Positions 1-8,383 of a stretch of DNA of 35,225 bases are shown here, one piece after another. Source of the stretch: JBNKFQ01 sp050289385. GTDB lineage: Bacteria; Pseudomonadota; Gammaproteobacteria; Pseudomonadales; Porticoccaceae. Position 1 is the first letter of the stretch. Each line of letters begins with the position of its first letter. The notes beneath the pieces were generated by a model. The model was not told the origin of the DNA. It was given only the letters and a program-made list of their open reading frames with translations, and made no database searches. The DNA lies in contig JBNKFQ010000096.1 in NCBI GenBank assembly GCA_050289385.1, forward strand, positions 1 through 35,225. The letters are read 5' to 3'. A program made the translations under genes and the position numbers.

Positions 1-1
1 G

Positions 2-373
2 GCCGTGATGGCGCAACGGCTGGTGCGACTGTTGTGCGTCCAGTGCAAGGAATCTTACCTGCCCGACCATACGGAATGTCAGCGTCTGGGCCTGTCGAAG
101 CCCGTGGCTCTGTTCAGGCCCGGGGGTTGCGAGCATTGCAATCAAACCGGGTATCGTGGTCGCTGTGCGGTATTTGAACTGATCGAAATCGATCAGGACA
201 TGGCGCGCCTTGTTCACGATGGTGCCGGAGAGCAAGCCATGCAGGATTACGCCGGTCAGTTTAGCTCCACTCTTGATCACAGCGCCAAAGCCAGAGTGTT
301 GGCTGGAGAAACCAGTGTTGCAGAAGTGCTGCGAGTTGCCATGGCAGATATGGATAGGCGGGAAATATCATGA
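2..373 (+). CDS. gspE: GspE, type II secretion ATPase, C-terminal fragment
   Basis: Only the last ~123 residues are present; the reading frame is open from base 2 and the gene starts outside the window. GspE is the cytoplasmic ATPase that drives assembly of the type II secretion pseudopilus. The fragment begins in the AQRLVR segment that follows the Walker region. It carries the family's zinc-binding tetracysteine, seen as CVQC followed about 30 residues later by CEHC and then NQTGYRGR. The Walker A/B boxes must lie upstream and cannot be checked. The stop codon overlaps the gspF start (ATGA). Identification rests on the Cys motif plus the downstream gspF-N order and is secure. Confidence 0.95.
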   Translation, partial: AVMAQRLVRLLCVQCKESYLPDHTECQRLGLSKPVALFRPGGCEHCNQTGYRGRCAVFELIEIDQDMARLVHDGAGEQAMQDYAGQFSSTLDHSAKARVLAGETSVAEVLRVAMADMDRREIS

Positions 374-1605
374 GTGCCTACAGTTATCGAGCGCTTACCA
401 GCGAAGGCAAAATTACCAAAGGTGTGATGGAAGGCGATTCAGAGCGTCAGGTTCGCAGTCAATTGCGCACGCGTTCACTCAGACCGCTTCAGGTAAGGGC
501 CGCGCGCAGTGGTCAAATGTTGGCGCCTGGGGGCAATCGGCTTTGGCGGCCGACTCGCCTCAAACCCGCTGACCTCTCACTGTTCACCCGTCAGCTGGCG
601 ACACTGATTCAATCCGGTTTGCCACTCAGCGATGCCTTGCAAGCTTGTGCTCGCCAGAGCCGCAAGACCGGAGTGCAGGAACTGATTTTGCAAATTCGCA
701 GCCGGGTTCAGGAAGGTCACAGCCTTGCCTGGGCGCTGGGTGAAACACCGCGCAATTTTGATGATTTGTATCGCTCCACGATTCACGCGGGCGAAAGCTC
801 CGGTTATCTCGGAGCCGTACTGATGCGACTGGCCGATTACTGTGAAAACGGCCAGCATGCCAGACAAAAATTGCGCATGGCGATGATTTACCCTTTTATT
901 CTTGTCGCCGTTGCCGTGACAGTGATCGCTGTATTAATGACCTTTGTCATGCCCAAACTGATTACTATTTTTGCCCACAGCGACAAGGAATTACCCGGCC
1001 TCACCCAGGCTCTGATTGGCATCAGTCATTTTCTCTCCACCTGGGGTTTGCATTGTCTTGCCGGGGTTGCGCTTGTTGTGATTGCCTGGCAATGGTGGCT
1101 GCGGGCCCTGTCCAACGGCAAACCGCACAACCGTTTGCGCTGGCACCGAATATTACTGCGCCTGCCCATTGTGGGTGGATGGCAGAGATCGCTGGACAGT
1201 TCCAGATTTGCGGCAACCCTCTCGATATTAATGTCCAGCGGCGTGCCCTTGCTGGAAGCCTTGCGTATTGCGCAGCAGGTGATGAGCAATCTGGCGTTGC
1301 GACAGGCATGCGAGAGTGTGGTGACGGCGGTGTCGGAGGGCACCAGTTTGCACAGCGCTATGGAAAAGGCCGATGTGTTTCCGCCAATGCTGGTGCAAAT
1401 GGTGGCCTGTGGAGAACTCAGCGGCGATGTAGACAAACTGCTGGCCCGCGCCGCAGAAAACCAGGAACGCGAATTGATGCACGCTACCACCACATTGCTG
1501 ACGGTTATGGAGCCTCTGTTGGTAGTGGTTATGGGTGGCATCGTTGCGCTGATTGTGCTGGCGGTGTTACTGCCGATTTTTGATTTGAATACGTTGGTTA
1601 AGTGA
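370..1605 (+). CDS. gspF: GspF, type II secretion inner-membrane platform protein
   Basis: This 411-residue polytopic inner-membrane protein is the platform that couples the GspE ATPase to the pseudopilus. It begins MSAYSYRAL, and two T2SSF repeats follow: roughly residues 70-190 (LFTRQLATLIQSGLPL) and 270-395 (ARFAATLSILMSSGVPLLEAL-like). Hydrophobic segments lie near residues 175-200, 222-240 and 380-402. Length is typical for GspF. The start overlaps the gspE stop by four bases, implying translational coupling. Confidence 0.96.
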   Translation: MSAYSYRALTSEGKITKGVMEGDSERQVRSQLRTRSLRPLQVRAARSGQMLAPGGNRLWRPTRLKPADLSLFTRQLATLIQSGLPLSDALQACARQSRKTGVQELILQIRSRVQEGHSLAWALGETPRNFDDLYRSTIHAGESSGYLGAVLMRLADYCENGQHARQKLRMAMIYPFILVAVAVTVIAVLMTFVMPKLITIFAHSDKELPGLTQALIGISHFLSTWGLHCLAGVALVVIAWQWWLRALSNGKPHNRLRWHRILLRLPIVGGWQRSLDSSRFAATLSILMSSGVPLLEALRIAQQVMSNLALRQACESVVTAVSEGTSLHSAMEKADVFPPMLVQMVACGELSGDVDKLLARAAENQERELMHATTTLLTVMEPLLVVVMGGIVALIVLAVLLPIFDLNTLVK

Positions 1606-1615
1606 GGTTGTGGAG

Positions 1616-2080
1616 ATGGGCAAGCAGTTGGAAGTTGGAGGTTGGAATTTACAGGGAAAAGAAACCGGCTTCAGTCTGGTGGAAATTCTGGTGGTGCTCG
1701 TCATCATGGGACTGTTGGCCAGCGTTGTCGTACCCAATGTACTCGAGCGCGCTGACGAAGCACGAATAAAAAAGGTGTACGCCGATTTCAGTGCTATTGA
1801 TACGGCGCTAAAACTTTATCGTCTGGACAACTATGTTGTGCCGGTTAGCGAGCAAGGTCTGGAAGCGCTGGTTGAAAAACCGTCTTTGCCGCCGGAACCG
1901 CGCAACTGGAAAGACGGGGGTTATCTCAAGGAACTGCCGGAAGACCCCTGGGGCAGACCCTATCTGTATCTCAGCCCCGGGGAATACGGTGAATACGACC
2001 TGTATACCCTGGGTGCAGATGGGATCAGCGGCGGCGAAGGCCAGAATGCCGATATTGGCAACTGGAAGCAAAAAGAGTGA
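1616..2080 (+). CDS. gspG: GspG, major pseudopilin
   Basis: GspG is the main subunit of the type II secretion pseudopilus. The prepilin site is G|FSLVEILVVLV with Glu at mature position 5, followed by the hydrophobic N-terminal helix. The C-terminal half has the calcium-site signature LGADG...GGEG..ADIGNW, typical of major pseudopilins. I chose ATG 1616, with GAGG eight bases upstream. An in-frame GTG at 1610 is possible and adds two residues. The leader of about 18 residues is longer than usual because it includes the heptamer repeats. The stop overlaps gspH. Confidence 0.95.
   Translation: MGKQLEVGGWNLQGKETGFSLVEILVVLVIMGLLASVVVPNVLERADEARIKKVYADFSAIDTALKLYRLDNYVVPVSEQGLEALVEKPSLPPEPRNWKDGGYLKELPEDPWGRPYLYLSPGEYGEYDLYTLGADGISGGEGQNADIGNWKQKE
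1627..1647 (+). repeat. Three tandem 7-bp GTTGGAR repeats in the gspG leader
   Basis: Three consecutive heptamers read GTTGGAA, GTTGGAG, GTTGGAA. They lie between the chosen gspG start and the prepilin cleavage site. The unit is not a multiple of three, so loss or gain of one copy would shift the frame before the mature pseudopilin. Three copies is few for a contingency locus, so phase variation is speculation. Confidence 0.6.
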
Positions 2081-2637
2081 AAGTGAGCAAACAGAGTGGT
2101 TTTTCACTACTGGAACTGCTCGTCACGATACTCATTGTTGGCCTCGCTGCCGGCGCGGTTTCCCTGTCCATAGGCCGCGGCGTCAATCCTTATGAAACGC
2201 GATGGGTCGCAAAAAAATTGCGCTCCACCATCGAACTCGCCGCTGAAGAAGTGCAGTTTAGCGGTGACAATTTTGGCCTGGCTTTTTATCGGTCAGATAT
2301 AGACAAGCCCTGGCAATTTGACTGGTATCGGCAGGTGGACTTGAACTGGTTGCCCGTTGCTGAACATGCCGGGGATTTGTCTCAGCAGGAAATTTTTGGC
2401 AAGGGCGAATTGCCCGAAGGTTTCGACATTGATATCAGGTCGCCAAACGGTATGTCGCTGTTTGATACGGATAAAACGGGCGATGCCAAAAAACCGCAAA
2501 TTCTTTTTTTTGGCAGTGGCGAGATCACGCCTTTCCAGTTGAGTTTGGAAAACGAAAACAACGATATCCGTTATCGGTTAGACGGGGATATGCTGGGACG
2601 CATTCGACTTTATGAAAACGACGACCGGGTATTGTGA
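2077..2637 (+). CDS. gspH: GspH, minor pseudopilin
   Basis: This is a minor pseudopilin of the type II secretion system, 186 residues. Its short leader is followed by the cleavage site G|FSLLELLVTIL, with Glu5 conserved, and then a globular domain of GspH size. The start is a GTG overlapping the gspG stop (GTGA); a second GTG at 2083 is also plausible. Assignment as GspH rests on position between gspG and gspI and on length, since minor pseudopilins diverge strongly outside the N-terminal helix. Confidence 0.92.
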   Translation: MKVSKQSGFSLLELLVTILIVGLAAGAVSLSIGRGVNPYETRWVAKKLRSTIELAAEEVQFSGDNFGLAFYRSDIDKPWQFDWYRQVDLNWLPVAEHAGDLSQQEIFGKGELPEGFDIDIRSPNGMSLFDTDKTGDAKKPQILFFGSGEITPFQLSLENENNDIRYRLDGDMLGRIRLYENDDRVL

Positions 2638-3038
2638 TGATCAGGTGTTGTAAACGTACCCACAAAAGAACTTGCGGTTTTACCCTGGTTGAAGTGCTGG
2701 TTGCTCTGGCGATTGTTGGCCTGGCGTTGCCGGCACTGCTGTTTTTTGTCAACGGTGTCACAGAGGACACTGCCTACCTGCGCGACAAAGCCATTGCCCA
2801 GTGGATTGCCAGCGATCGCATGGCAGAAGCGCAAGTCAATCGTCGCCTCACCGGTGCTGTGCTGCGTGGCGAAAACAGTGGCGAAACAGAGATGGCCGAC
2901 AGCCGTTGGCGCTGGCGTATCACATCGACGGAATCTCCGGTTCCCGGTTTACGTCAATTAAAAGTCGAGGTGTTTCACCATTCACAAAATATCAAGAGCG
3001 ACGCACTGGTAACGCTGGTGGGGTTGGTCGAAGAATGA
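2637..3038 (+). CDS. gspI: GspI, minor pseudopilin
   Basis: A 133-residue minor pseudopilin. The cleavage site is CG|FTLVEVLVALAIVGLALP, and the length matches GspI. In the family it forms the pseudopilus tip with GspJ and GspK. ATG 2637 was chosen; a GTG one codon earlier overlaps the gspH stop. The stop overlaps the run of ATG codons that begins gspJ. Confidence 0.93.
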   Translation: MIRCCKRTHKRTCGFTLVEVLVALAIVGLALPALLFFVNGVTEDTAYLRDKAIAQWIASDRMAEAQVNRRLTGAVLRGENSGETEMADSRWRWRITSTESPVPGLRQLKVEVFHHSQNIKSDALVTLVGLVEE

Positions 3039-3700
3039 TGATGCGCTCGACGGGTTTTACCTTGCTCGAAGTTCTGGTTGCCATTGCCATCACGGCGCTG
3101 GTGGCAGTTATGGCTTACGGTGCATTCAGCTCGGCCATGGATGCCGGCGACCACAACACGGCCAGAGCTGAGCAGTTGAACGAGCTGGACAGCGCCCTGC
3201 GCATCGTGGAACGAGATTTGGCACAGGCAATTTCCAGAGGCATAGCCGGCAGCTATGGCGAATGGGAACCCGCGTTTCAGGGCATAACAGAAGGTGGGCT
3301 GAACGCAGGCCGCAATGGTATCGACAATTACGCCCTGCAGTTTACCCGCGATGGCTGGAGTAACCCGTTGCAGCAGCAGCGCAGTGAATTGCAACGGGTG
3401 GGGTACCGACTGCAAGACGGAACATTGTGGCGCGATCATTGGCAACATCTGGATTTGGTGCAGGCGGAAGAACCCCGGCGTTTGCCGTTGCTGTCGGGTA
3501 TTGTCTCCATGCGTCTGCGTTTTTTGGGGGTTGCCACCGGGGAAAAAAATGCTCTGGGTGGGCAGTGGCTGGAGCAGTGGCCTGCCACAACCGCTGCGGA
3601 TCGCGCCAGCGAACAATTGCCGGTTGCCGTTGAGTGGGTGATGGAACTGGAGGAGTGGGGTGAAATACGTCGTTTGTTTCCCTTGCCAGAAAACCCCTAG
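3035..3700 (+). CDS. gspJ: GspJ, minor pseudopilin
   Basis: A 221-residue minor pseudopilin of the tip complex. Three consecutive ATG codons (3035, 3038, 3041) are possible starts. The first overlaps the gspI stop as ATGA. The leader MMMRSTG is followed by |FTLLEVLVAIAI with Glu5. The open frame runs upstream to 2801, but that part overlaps gspI and precedes the prepilin signal, so it is excluded. The 3' end overlaps gspK by 41 bases. Confidence 0.94.
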   Translation: MMMRSTGFTLLEVLVAIAITALVAVMAYGAFSSAMDAGDHNTARAEQLNELDSALRIVERDLAQAISRGIAGSYGEWEPAFQGITEGGLNAGRNGIDNYALQFTRDGWSNPLQQQRSELQRVGYRLQDGTLWRDHWQHLDLVQAEEPRRLPLLSGIVSMRLRFLGVATGEKNALGGQWLEQWPATTAADRASEQLPVAVEWVMELEEWGEIRRLFPLPENP

Positions 3701-4685
3701 GCAAAGTGGCGCCACTCTGGTGCTGGCTTTGCTGGTGCTTGCTCTGGTAGCGGGCATGGCAACCTGGTTGGCGGACGAGTTTGCCCGTAATATTCGGCGC
3801 TCCGGCAACCGCTTGCACGTGGCGCAGGGACAGCAATATTTGCGAGGAGCAGAGGCTTTGGCACGGTATGGGCTGACATACGACTTGCGCAACAGTAACG
3901 TTGATCATCTCGGTGAGGCGTGGGCTCAACAGCAAGCGCCGTTTCAGGTTGACGGTGGCTGGGTTAATGTCTTCATGCAAGATGCACAGGGGCGTTTGAA
4001 CGTGAACAACATGATGGAAAAGGCGGGCAAAAGTGCAGCCAGTGGGCCAGCCAAAAAATTCACTGCCGCCCAGCGCCGGTTTATTCGTCTGTTGCAGACC
4101 TGGGATGACTTGCCCCTGAGTACGCAAGAGGCGATAGCCATCACCGAAGCGGTTATCGACTGGCTGGATGCGGACGATACAGAAACCGGTTTTGGCGGTG
4201 CAGAAGCCCTGTATTATCAGAATGAGGGGTATCTTCCAGCCAATCACGAAATACGCAGCGTAACTGAACTCAGGTTGGTGCGCGGCATCACGCCGGAACT
4301 TTATGAACGGTTGCGTTATCACGTCAGTGCATTGCCAGTGGGGTTTGCACTTAATATCAACACGGCATCGGTGAATGTTTTGCGGACCCTGTCTGACATC
4401 AATAACCTGGAACCTTTGACAGAAGACGAAGGGCAGCAATTGGCGCAAATGGTTGCTGAAGGTGGTGTGCCAGATTTGGCGGCGTTTTACCAATCCGATG
4501 TTATGGTTGATCGAAAAAAAAGGGGAGAACTCAGTTCGGAAGGCCTGAGTGTAAACAGCAACTTCTTTTTGCTGCAGGCGGAAGCGGTGGTTGCCGGGCG
4601 GCACAGCTACAGCACCAGCTTGCTGCATCGCAGTCCTGACAACGTTCGGGTCGTCAGACGTCGAATCGGGAAGCAGGTCTTATGA
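3660..4685 (+). CDS. gspK: GspK, large minor pseudopilin
   Basis: A 341-residue tip pseudopilin. The prepilin-like sequence QSG|ATLVLALLVLALV lacks Glu at position 5, which is the normal GspK exception. The mature part contains FGGAEALYYQNEGYLPA, ELRLVRGI and NINTASVNVLRTL, characteristic GspK helix-hairpin-like motifs. The only reasonable start is GTG 3660, well inside gspJ, so the two frames overlap by 41 bases. The stop overlaps the gspL start (ATGA). Confidence 0.95.
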   Translation: MKYVVCFPCQKTPRQSGATLVLALLVLALVAGMATWLADEFARNIRRSGNRLHVAQGQQYLRGAEALARYGLTYDLRNSNVDHLGEAWAQQQAPFQVDGGWVNVFMQDAQGRLNVNNMMEKAGKSAASGPAKKFTAAQRRFIRLLQTWDDLPLSTQEAIAITEAVIDWLDADDTETGFGGAEALYYQNEGYLPANHEIRSVTELRLVRGITPELYERLRYHVSALPVGFALNINTASVNVLRTLSDINNLEPLTEDEGQQLAQMVAEGGVPDLAAFYQSDVMVDRKKRGELSSEGLSVNSNFFLLQAEAVVAGRHSYSTSLLHRSPDNVRVVRRRIGKQVL

Positions 4686-5920
4686 AAAAACAAATTCTGG
4701 TCCGGTTAGCCGGCGACAACCTGTATGCCTGGAGCTGGCATAATCACCGCCACACAGACGCGGATATTACCGCGTATTCTGGCCAGGGCAGTTTGGCGGA
4801 ATTAAAAACAGTGGTAAGTGACAAGCGTGACGAATTGTGCCTGTTACTCGCTGGTGATCAAGTCCGTGTTCAACTGGTGCCGTGCTCACTAAAAGAGCGT
4901 CGTCATGTAAAACAGGCTGTCCCTTATGCGATGGAAGAAACGCTGGTTACGGCCGTCGATGAAATGCATTTTTCTTTTTTAATTCCCTTCGACTCGAAAG
5001 ACCATGTTGCGGTAGCCTGCTGTGACCGAGCATGGCTCAAGCAGCAACTGGCGCCATTCGACGATGCGGGACTGGAAGTTAAGCGACTGGTGCCAGCACC
5101 GCTGGTATTGCCTTGTGGCGAAGGCTGGACATTGTGTCTGGTTGACCAGCCAGGTGGCGAAGAGGTATGGGTGCGCTATGGCAAATGGCAAGGTTTTGTA
5201 CTGGAACTGTCGCTTGCACGTAGCGCACTGGAGTGCCTCGGCAAAGAGCAGGGCGTGCCATCGCAACTTACTCTTTTGGCAGAAAGCGAAGCCGGTCTGA
5301 ATCAGTTACATCAGTTAATCCCCGCGCAACTTCAGGTGCCCGTGCAGTCGCATGTACAACCCTTGCCGCACACTATGGATGCGTCGACAACGGGGTTTGA
5401 TATGCGGCAGGGCGAATTTTCCCTGCAACTGCCTGTTTCGCAATGGTGGCGACAGTGGCGTTGGGTGGCGGTGCTGGCGTTAACGACCCTGGCTCTGTTT
5501 GCAGCTGTTAACGGTCTTGAATACCGGCAATTGCGACACGAGGAACTGGCATTGCGTCGAACCATGGAGCAAGAGGCCCGCAAGGTTATTCCCCGCGGTA
5601 TTTTGCAACAACCGGTGAAACAACTGCGCGGCAAGTTGCGGGCCGTGACTGGTGGTGGGGATGGCAATGCCAGCGCTATTGCGTTGTTGTCTCAGATAGC
5701 CCCGGTAATCGTCGAGCAAAAATCTGTGGTGTTGCGCAGTTTGAATTTTAGCGCCAAAAGCGGCGAATTGCGGTTAAGTTGCTGGGCGCCTTCGTTTGAA
5801 AGTTTGCAAAATTTGCGCACTGCCATCAGCCAGAAAGGTTTACACGCCGAACTGGTACAGGCCAGTGCCGACGGAGAGGGTCAGCAGGGGCGCATTAATA
5901 TTCGTGGTCGCGAGTCATGA
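4682..5920 (+). CDS. gspL: GspL, type II secretion assembly protein
   Basis: A bitopic inner-membrane protein of 412 residues. In the family, GspL recruits GspE through its actin-like cytoplasmic domain and binds GspM in the periplasm. The N-terminal ~250 residues fit the cytoplasmic domain. One transmembrane helix lies near residues 262-282 (WVAVLALTTLALFAAV). It is followed by a coiled coil and a small periplasmic ferredoxin-like domain. The start overlaps gspK by four bases. Confidence 0.93.
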   Translation: MKKQILVRLAGDNLYAWSWHNHRHTDADITAYSGQGSLAELKTVVSDKRDELCLLLAGDQVRVQLVPCSLKERRHVKQAVPYAMEETLVTAVDEMHFSFLIPFDSKDHVAVACCDRAWLKQQLAPFDDAGLEVKRLVPAPLVLPCGEGWTLCLVDQPGGEEVWVRYGKWQGFVLELSLARSALECLGKEQGVPSQLTLLAESEAGLNQLHQLIPAQLQVPVQSHVQPLPHTMDASTTGFDMRQGEFSLQLPVSQWWRQWRWVAVLALTTLALFAAVNGLEYRQLRHEELALRRTMEQEARKVIPRGILQQPVKQLRGKLRAVTGGGDGNASAIALLSQIAPVIVEQKSVVLRSLNFSAKSGELRLSCWAPSFESLQNLRTAISQKGLHAELVQASADGEGQQGRINIRGRES

Positions 5921-5930
5921 GGGGAGCACA

Positions 5931-6398
5931 ATGAAAAGGTGGCAGGACTTTAATCGGCGAGAACAAGGCGTGCTACTGGCGGGTGTCGCAATAGCAACGT
6001 TGTACTTGCTCTGGTTTGCCATCGTGCAACCCGTGCGGCAGTTAGTTGTGGAACAACGGTCGCGCAATCAGGCAGTTGCCAGTGAATTGTTTACTGTCAG
6101 GCAAATGGTTGCCGACATCTCGGCGTTGCAAAAAGCAGGTACGGATAAAAACCCGGCAACAAGCGGTTTGGCAAGTCTTGTGGAAAAAAGCCTGCGTCAG
6201 AATCACTTGCGAATGAGCGGTTATCAGCCAGGCAGTGAAGGCAATGTCTCACTCAGGTTTGACCGGGTAGAGGTAAGCGGTTTGCTGCAGTGGATTTATG
6301 ATTTGGAAACTTCTCATCGCATAACCGTTGACGAACTGGCGATACGGCCCACAGAATCCAATGGCACCGTTTCGGCCAGCCTGCGTTTGCGGAAGTAA
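5931..6398 (+). CDS. gspM: GspM, type II secretion assembly protein
   Basis: A small 155-residue partner of GspL. The N-terminus MKRWQDFNRREQG leads into one membrane helix (VLLAGVAIATLYLLWFAIV), followed by a periplasmic domain. A GGGGAG ribosome-binding site lies four bases before the ATG. The frame is open further upstream inside gspL, but that part is not needed. It sits ten bases after gspL and two before gspN. Confidence 0.92.
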   Translation: MKRWQDFNRREQGVLLAGVAIATLYLLWFAIVQPVRQLVVEQRSRNQAVASELFTVRQMVADISALQKAGTDKNPATSGLASLVEKSLRQNHLRMSGYQPGSEGNVSLRFDRVEVSGLLQWIYDLETSHRITVDELAIRPTESNGTVSASLRLRK

Positions 6399-6400
6399 CC

Positions 6401-7180
6401 ATGAAAATTCGGCATTATATATTTATCGGGTTGTTTTTTTTGCTGGTAGCTGTTTTGTTTCAGGCGCCGGCCAGGCTGGTATTGTATCTGGTGCCTGAAG
6501 GTGTCCGGCTACAGGTTGGCGCGCTGGATGGCACGGTGTGGCAGGGCAAGGGACAAAATGTTTTTACCGTGGTAAATGGGCAGCACCTGTTTGCAGAAAC
6601 CCTGTCGTGGCAATTAAAACCGATATCATTATTCAGACTGGCGCCAGCAGCAGATATAGAGTTACAGGCAGACGAACAGCGGGCACACGGCAGGGTCGTT
6701 TGGCTGGGCGGTCATGACTGGCGATTGCAAGAGGGCGAATTCACTCTGCCTGCCCGTGTGGTTGGTGACGCCCTGTTAGACAAGAGCACGCAAAATGAGC
6801 TGTCAGGCCAGTTATCTGTGCGTGTACATTCCCTGCAAGTTGAACGTAATCGCATTCAGAAACTCACCGGACAGGCAAGCTGGCAGGCTGCTCGCTGGTT
6901 TGATGGCAGTCACTGGAATTTGCTGGGAAACTTTGCTGCTGACCTGAAAACCGGTAGCAATGGTGATGTGCTGGCGCAACTGTTTGATCTCAATGGTCCG
7001 GTCAGCGTTTCCGGAACATTGGGTATTACATTATCCAGACAAATCGAGTTTCAGGGTGATATCGGATTGCGAGAGAATGCGCCGAAACTGCTTCACAATA
7101 TTTTGCCCGTGTTTGGTGAACAACAGAGTAATGGAAAATACCGGGTTACCATTCAGACCAGTATTCAGGATCTGCTTTGA
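6401..7180 (+). CDS. gspN: GspN, type II secretion accessory protein
   Basis: A 259-residue GspN-like protein. One N-terminal membrane helix (YIFIGLFFLLVAVLF) precedes a periplasmic beta-rich domain containing LVPEGVRLQVGALDGTVWQGKG, which is typical of GspN. GspN is present in only some type II systems and its role is unclear. It ends the gsp run; apbE begins 17 bases later. Confidence 0.9.
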   Translation: MKIRHYIFIGLFFLLVAVLFQAPARLVLYLVPEGVRLQVGALDGTVWQGKGQNVFTVVNGQHLFAETLSWQLKPISLFRLAPAADIELQADEQRAHGRVVWLGGHDWRLQEGEFTLPARVVGDALLDKSTQNELSGQLSVRVHSLQVERNRIQKLTGQASWQAARWFDGSHWNLLGNFAADLKTGSNGDVLAQLFDLNGPVSVSGTLGITLSRQIEFQGDIGLRENAPKLLHNILPVFGEQQSNGKYRVTIQTSIQDLL

Positions 7181-7197
7181 CTGCTTAAGGTGTCAGT

Positions 7198-8172
7198 ATG
7201 AAAAAATGGATCGTGTTTCTGGTGGGCTGGATTTTGGCTGGCAATGTTGTTGCAGACTGGCACAGCCAGGCGCAAGCCATTATGGGCACAGAAGTGCGAG
7301 TGACAGTATGGCACCAGGATGCGGCAATAGCTCAGCAAGCAATTGATGCTGTGATGGCAGATATGAAACGCATTGACCGGCAGTTGAGTCCGTGGAAGCA
7401 GGCAAGCGAACTGTTTTACGTAAATAAAAACGCCGGTAAAAAACCGGTAAAAATTTCTGCAGAGCTGATGAGGATTCTCGACAAAAGTCTGTACTACGGG
7501 CAGCAGACAGAAGGCGCTTTTGATATCAGTTTTGCTTCCGTTGGCCACGCATACGATTTTCGGGCGGGAACCAAACCCGATGCCGAAACCAGGAAGCAAG
7601 CAGTCATTGATTATCGCCTGATCAAATTGGACAAAAAAAAGTCAACGGTATTTTTTTCCAACCCTCATATCAAAATTGATCTTGGTGGTATTGCAAAAGG
7701 CTATGCTGTCGACAGGGCAATAGATATCCTGGGAAAATTCGGTATTGCCCACGCTAACGTAAGTGCCGGAGGAGACAGCCGACTCCTTGGTGACCATCGT
7801 GGCCGACCCTGGATTGTGGGCATAAAAAATCCTCGCAACCAAAACGATGTCGCGATCAAACTGCCTCTCACAAATGAAGCCCTGTCCACCTCAGGAGATT
7901 ACGAACGATTTTTTATTGACGAACAGGGTGAGCGGATTCACCATATTCTCAATCCACGTACTGGAGATTCCTCCAGCGGCATTGCCAGTGTCAGTGTGAT
8001 AGGACCGCGCGGATTTGACACCGATCCACTTTCGACCTCGGTTTTTGTGCTGGGGGTCGACAGCGGTATGGCGTTGTTGAATCGTTTACCGGAGTTTGAA
8101 GGAATAATTATTGACGAGCGTGGCAAAGTTCATTATTCCGAAGGGCTGGTTTCGCCGCAAGCGGCAGAATAA
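7198..8172 (+). CDS. apbE: FAD:protein FMN transferase (ApbE family)
   Basis: ApbE proteins use FAD to attach FMN to a Thr/Ser of exported flavoproteins in the periplasm. This one has 324 residues and an N-terminal signal peptide ending near NVVADWH. Family motifs are present: IMGTEV near the mature N-terminus, KIDLGGIAKGYAVD, ALSTSGDYERF and HHILNPRTG, the last two near the metal and flavin site. No obvious flavinylation substrate is seen nearby. ApbE genes are, to my knowledge, often linked to DUF4266/DUF3570/TlpA genes. Those occur at 21204-23036, but here ApbE sits after gspN. Confidence 0.93.
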   Translation: MKKWIVFLVGWILAGNVVADWHSQAQAIMGTEVRVTVWHQDAAIAQQAIDAVMADMKRIDRQLSPWKQASELFYVNKNAGKKPVKISAELMRILDKSLYYGQQTEGAFDISFASVGHAYDFRAGTKPDAETRKQAVIDYRLIKLDKKKSTVFFSNPHIKIDLGGIAKGYAVDRAIDILGKFGIAHANVSAGGDSRLLGDHRGRPWIVGIKNPRNQNDVAIKLPLTNEALSTSGDYERFFIDEQGERIHHILNPRTGDSSSGIASVSVIGPRGFDTDPLSTSVFVLGVDSGMALLNRLPEFEGIIIDERGKVHYSEGLVSPQAAE

Positions 8173-8255
8173 CTGTTCTGGTAAACAAAAATATCGTGAA
8201 ATCCGACACATTTTTACCTATCCTGCTGATATTGCTCGTTTTTTGACCAGGCGAC

Positions 8256-8285
8256 TTGGACATTCTGCAGATTGGCAGCTAAAAT
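8256..8285 (+). promoter_or_regulatory. Predicted sigma70 promoter for the 8384 outer-membrane gene
   Basis: A TTGGAC -35 (8256-8261) and a TAAAAT -10 (8280-8285) are separated by 18 bases, about 100 bases upstream of the ATG. The gap between apbE and the next gene (8173-8383) contains no other convincing gene. Confidence 0.5.
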
Positions 8286-8383
8286 ACCAAAATCTTTTTC
8301 CATTACTGGCGATAAAGGATTAAAGACCGCCCAAACGTTCGTTTTGAGGCACAATCAACAAAATTGCTACCGAGAGGGAATTT

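Noticed and set aside
2975..3892. 305-codon minus-strand open frame
   Set aside because: Antisense to gspJ and gspK, with a low-complexity Cys/His/Arg-rich product typical of a shadow frame.
3342..4628. 428-codon minus-strand open frame antisense to gspJ/gspK
   Set aside because: It is fully antisense to two well-identified genes, has no signal or domain and reflects codon bias in the opposite strand.
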